DNA of 6,304 bases from Lachnospiraceae bacterium (GTDB taxonomy: Bacteria > Bacillota > Clostridia > Lachnospirales > Lachnospiraceae), in assembly GCA_003488965.1 (NCBI GenBank), contig DNJW01000402.1, positions 1 through 6,304 of the forward strand, in the 5' to 3' direction. Made by a program: the position numbers and the translations under genes. The notes beneath the pieces were generated by a model that worked only from the letters and a program-made list of their open reading frames with translations, did not search any database and was not told where the DNA came from. Positions 5,312 to 6,304 of the stretch are shown here, piece after piece (position 1 is the first letter of the stretch; the number at the start of each line of letters is the position of its first letter).

Positions 5312-5696
5312 ATAAGGTTGCAGATGACACAATCAAATTATAGATATGCCCTACAGAGCATACCGATACAAATATCGTATAAGCGATTGTCATCACAAGT
5401 TCATGCTTACGATGAAGTTTTATATATTTCATCCAGAATGTTATCATATTTGCGCTGAAAACAAGTGACCAAATGCCCCAATTTATACCACCGCCTACAA
5501 ATATTTGTACGGCAGCGAAGATTGTCGCAAGAATCATCATTACTATGACTGCGCCTGTACTTGTCTGCTTCAATATCTCTTCCTCATAGATATCCTCATT
5601 CCTATTCTCCGCTGTGCTGTAAAATAGTTTGTGAGAAGCCACACTACAAAACACGGGAGGAGCAGTTGTAATAACTTTCTTCGTTTTAGGCAGCAT
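5310..5696 (-). pseudogene. DUF6442-like small membrane protein, 5' end replaced (chimeric)
   Basis: From about residue 29 onward (position 5612 down), the 128-residue frame matches the pattern of the DUF6442 family as I know it: AENRNEDIYEEEILKQ, then three hydrophobic segments (about 47-67, 72-90, 99-122) with QIFVGGGINWGIWSL, NMITFWMKYIKLHRKHEL and HIYNLIVSS at the end. Relatives start about ten residues before the AENRNED part with a short charged M-x-K-E-E-I-L type sequence. Here that is replaced by 28 unrelated residues (MLPKTKKVITTAPPVF and on), with no ribosome site before the ATG. A relic ATTTTACAGCA (ILQ) lies out of frame just before the junction. The stop overlaps the ribosome site of the HTH gene, so the two were one operon. 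Probably a 5'-truncated pseudogene, but expression from a fused start cannot be excluded. Confidence 0.65.
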
Positions 5697-5730
5697 ATTA
5701 ATCGGATTCTGTCGTTTCCGATATCTTTAG

Positions 5731-5965
5731 GAAGTCATCCACATCCATTATCGACTGTCTGAACAACCGGAGAAATCCATTAACCACGCAGAAATCGCAT
5801 CTGAACTTCTTAGGAGCTTCAAATCCAAAGAAGATGCAGCGGCTGCATCCATCGAAAGAATATCAGATGGCTGATGCCCAAGAATACCGTATGCGCCCCG
5901 TCCGCGCGCATATGGATTATATCACAGCCGAAATCAATGATGCTAATAAAATGCACCGAGAATGA
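5731..5965 (+). pseudogene. Unidentified gene remnant in two plus-strand frames
   Basis: Two consecutive frames with coding-like composition abut. The first (5731-5874, opening after a TAG) includes SEQPEKSINHAEIASELL and SKEDAAAASIERISDG and ends at TGA. The second, shifted by one base (5867-5965), reads MADAQEYRMRPVRAH and MDYITAEINDANKMHRE to a TGA. Together they could be the last 75-80 residues of a helical protein broken by one indel. I do not recognise the family. The minus strand here also stays open for a while, so the strand choice is not certain. No start codon or ribosome site fits. Confidence 0.35.
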
Positions 5966-6142
5966 TTACTTCCTCCTGATAAAATCACCAAGTTTTACTG
6001 TCACTACTTTTTGCAAAGTTCTCTCATGCGTTCTGATTTGCTTTACTTCTGATTTCACACAGTCGCGTTTCAGCTTATGCTGTACCGCTTCTGCCGTAAT
6101 TGGGAACAGCCTTTCATTATTCGGCAGACCATAGCAACGTTG
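5966..6142 (-). pseudogene. Tyrosine recombinase (integrase) remnant
   Basis: A 58-codon open frame has no start codon. Its first part, YGLPNNERLFPITAEAVQH then KLKRDCVKSEVKQIRTH, resembles the stretch of phage/ICE-type tyrosine recombinases just before the catalytic H-x-x-R box (typically ...RIFP... ...AGVKRIRxHDLRHS). After RTH the match stops: the next residues (ERTLQKVV) lack the HDLRH pattern, so the catalytic Arg, His and Tyr part is absent. It is a fragment, not a working enzyme. It lies directly downstream of the tuf 3' fragment on the same strand, and its stop abuts the end of the plus-strand remnant. The family call is from pattern memory only. Confidence 0.5.
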
Positions 6143-6145
6143 CTA
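6132..6145. repeat. 14-bp perfect palindrome TAGCAACGTTGCTA
   Basis: A fully self-complementary 14-mer sits 7 bases beyond the tuf-fragment stop, at the edge of the integrase remnant. It has no T-run, so it is not a terminator. It could be a recombinase or repressor site, or part of a junction. Confidence 0.5.
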
Positions 6146-6151
6146 CGGAGG

Positions 6152-6219
6152 GCTATTCAATGATAGCAGCCACACGACCAGAACCAACAGTTCTACCACC
6201 CTCACGTTATTTGAATAGC
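6152..6219. repeat. Inverted repeat GCTATTCAA / TTGAATAGC around the tuf fragment
   Basis: Perfect 9-base arms (6152-6160 and 6211-6219) enclose 50 bases that are almost entirely the tuf 3' end. On the plus strand the right arm is followed by GTTTTTT, giving a long-loop terminator-like structure. The left arm includes the tuf stop codon. It may be a recombination end or arise by chance from decayed tuf sequence. Confidence 0.5.
6153..6206 (-). pseudogene. tuf: 3'-end fragment of elongation factor Tu gene
   Basis: Seventeen codons plus TAG encode REGGRTVGSGRVAAIIE, the nearly invariant C-terminus of bacterial EF-Tu (normally ...RFAIREGGRTVGSG...). Immediately upstream on the minus strand (6207-6219) the bases CGCTATTCAAATAA could be a decayed RFAI with small indels; beyond that the sequence is AT-rich and unrelated. 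The rest of tuf (about 380 codons) is absent, so the piece cannot work. Such an exact gene 3' end is what remains at an attachment site when an element integrates at a gene end, or after local recombination with the real tuf. The identity is strong despite the short length. Confidence 0.75.
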
Positions 6220-6304
6220 GTTTTTTGTGGTATTTTCTATGCTTTTTATTGTGAAAAACAGCGTAAAATCGCTATTTTTATGTGGCATATTTTTATTTGC
6301 ATGA
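6207..6304. other. AT-rich non-coding stretch at window edge
   Basis: The region is very AT-rich, with repeated short T-runs and AGCG words. I see no reading frame of note on either strand apart from the hairpin at 6254-6279. Confidence 0.4.
6254..6279. terminator. Possible bidirectional terminator
   Basis: AAAAACAGCG, a 6-base loop, then CGCTATTTTT: arms AGCG/CGCT plus A5/T5 with one C-A mismatch. The T5 on the plus strand and the A5 read from the minus strand give a U-run in both directions. The GC core is only 4 bp, so strength would be modest. Confidence 0.4.

Noticed and set aside
5123..5332. Minus-strand 69-codon frame read as given across the HTH gene
   Set aside because: After the first few codons it is the out-of-frame reading of the HTH gene; the neighbouring frame gives a clear Cro/C1 domain.
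1..6304. CRISPR array, tRNA or rRNA genes, complete insertion sequence
   Set aside because: No regularly spaced repeats, cloverleaf-like segments or transposase frame with terminal repeats were seen on either strand.

Overview
The window most resembles the chromosome of a low-to-mid-GC Clostridia species, probably a Lachnospiraceae-type gut anaerobe. The evidence is strong AGGAGG-type ribosome sites, compact operons, and protein families typical of that group: an XRE regulator with six membrane segments, a paired flavodoxin-fold operon, a DUF6442-like membrane protein with a 68-residue HTH partner, and an HNH nuclease beside a SAM methyltransferase. The genus assignment is inference; no rRNA or other complete phylogenetic marker is present.

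Layout. (1) 133-1259, minus strand: two flavodoxin-fold proteins in one operon, joined by an ATGA stop/start overlap. (2) 1260-1627: divergent control region with several small palindromes. (3) 1628-2614, plus strand: XRE-type HTH fused to a membrane domain. (4) 2654-4761, minus strand: a tight three-gene operon running HNH endonuclease, then class I methyltransferase, then an ArsC/Spx-like thioredoxin-fold protein. It has a good extended -10 promoter (TGCTATAAT). (5) 4813-5696, minus strand: a damaged operon. It holds a DUF6442-like membrane protein whose 5' end is replaced by foreign sequence, a 68-codon HTH regulator with a one-base frameshift in an A-run, and a small unknown ORF that also seems to have lost one base. 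(6) 5697-6304: a patchwork with no intact gene. It contains a broken plus-strand reading frame, a tyrosine-recombinase-like remnant, and the last 17 codons plus stop of elongation factor Tu (tuf), set in an inverted repeat and followed by an AT-rich hairpin.

How it fits together. The left part is ordinary chromosomal material: redox flavoproteins and a membrane-linked regulator. The HNH/methyltransferase pair is an accessory nucleic-acid module; its role in defence is plausible but not demonstrated here. The right part reads as an integration and recombination scar in which integrase and tuf 3'-end pieces sit next to an operon that has lost its promoter end and accumulated frameshifts. The clearest items for follow-up are the tuf/integrase junction, the paired one-base lesions, and the HNH-methyltransferase-ArsC operon. 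I see no certain new system in the window.
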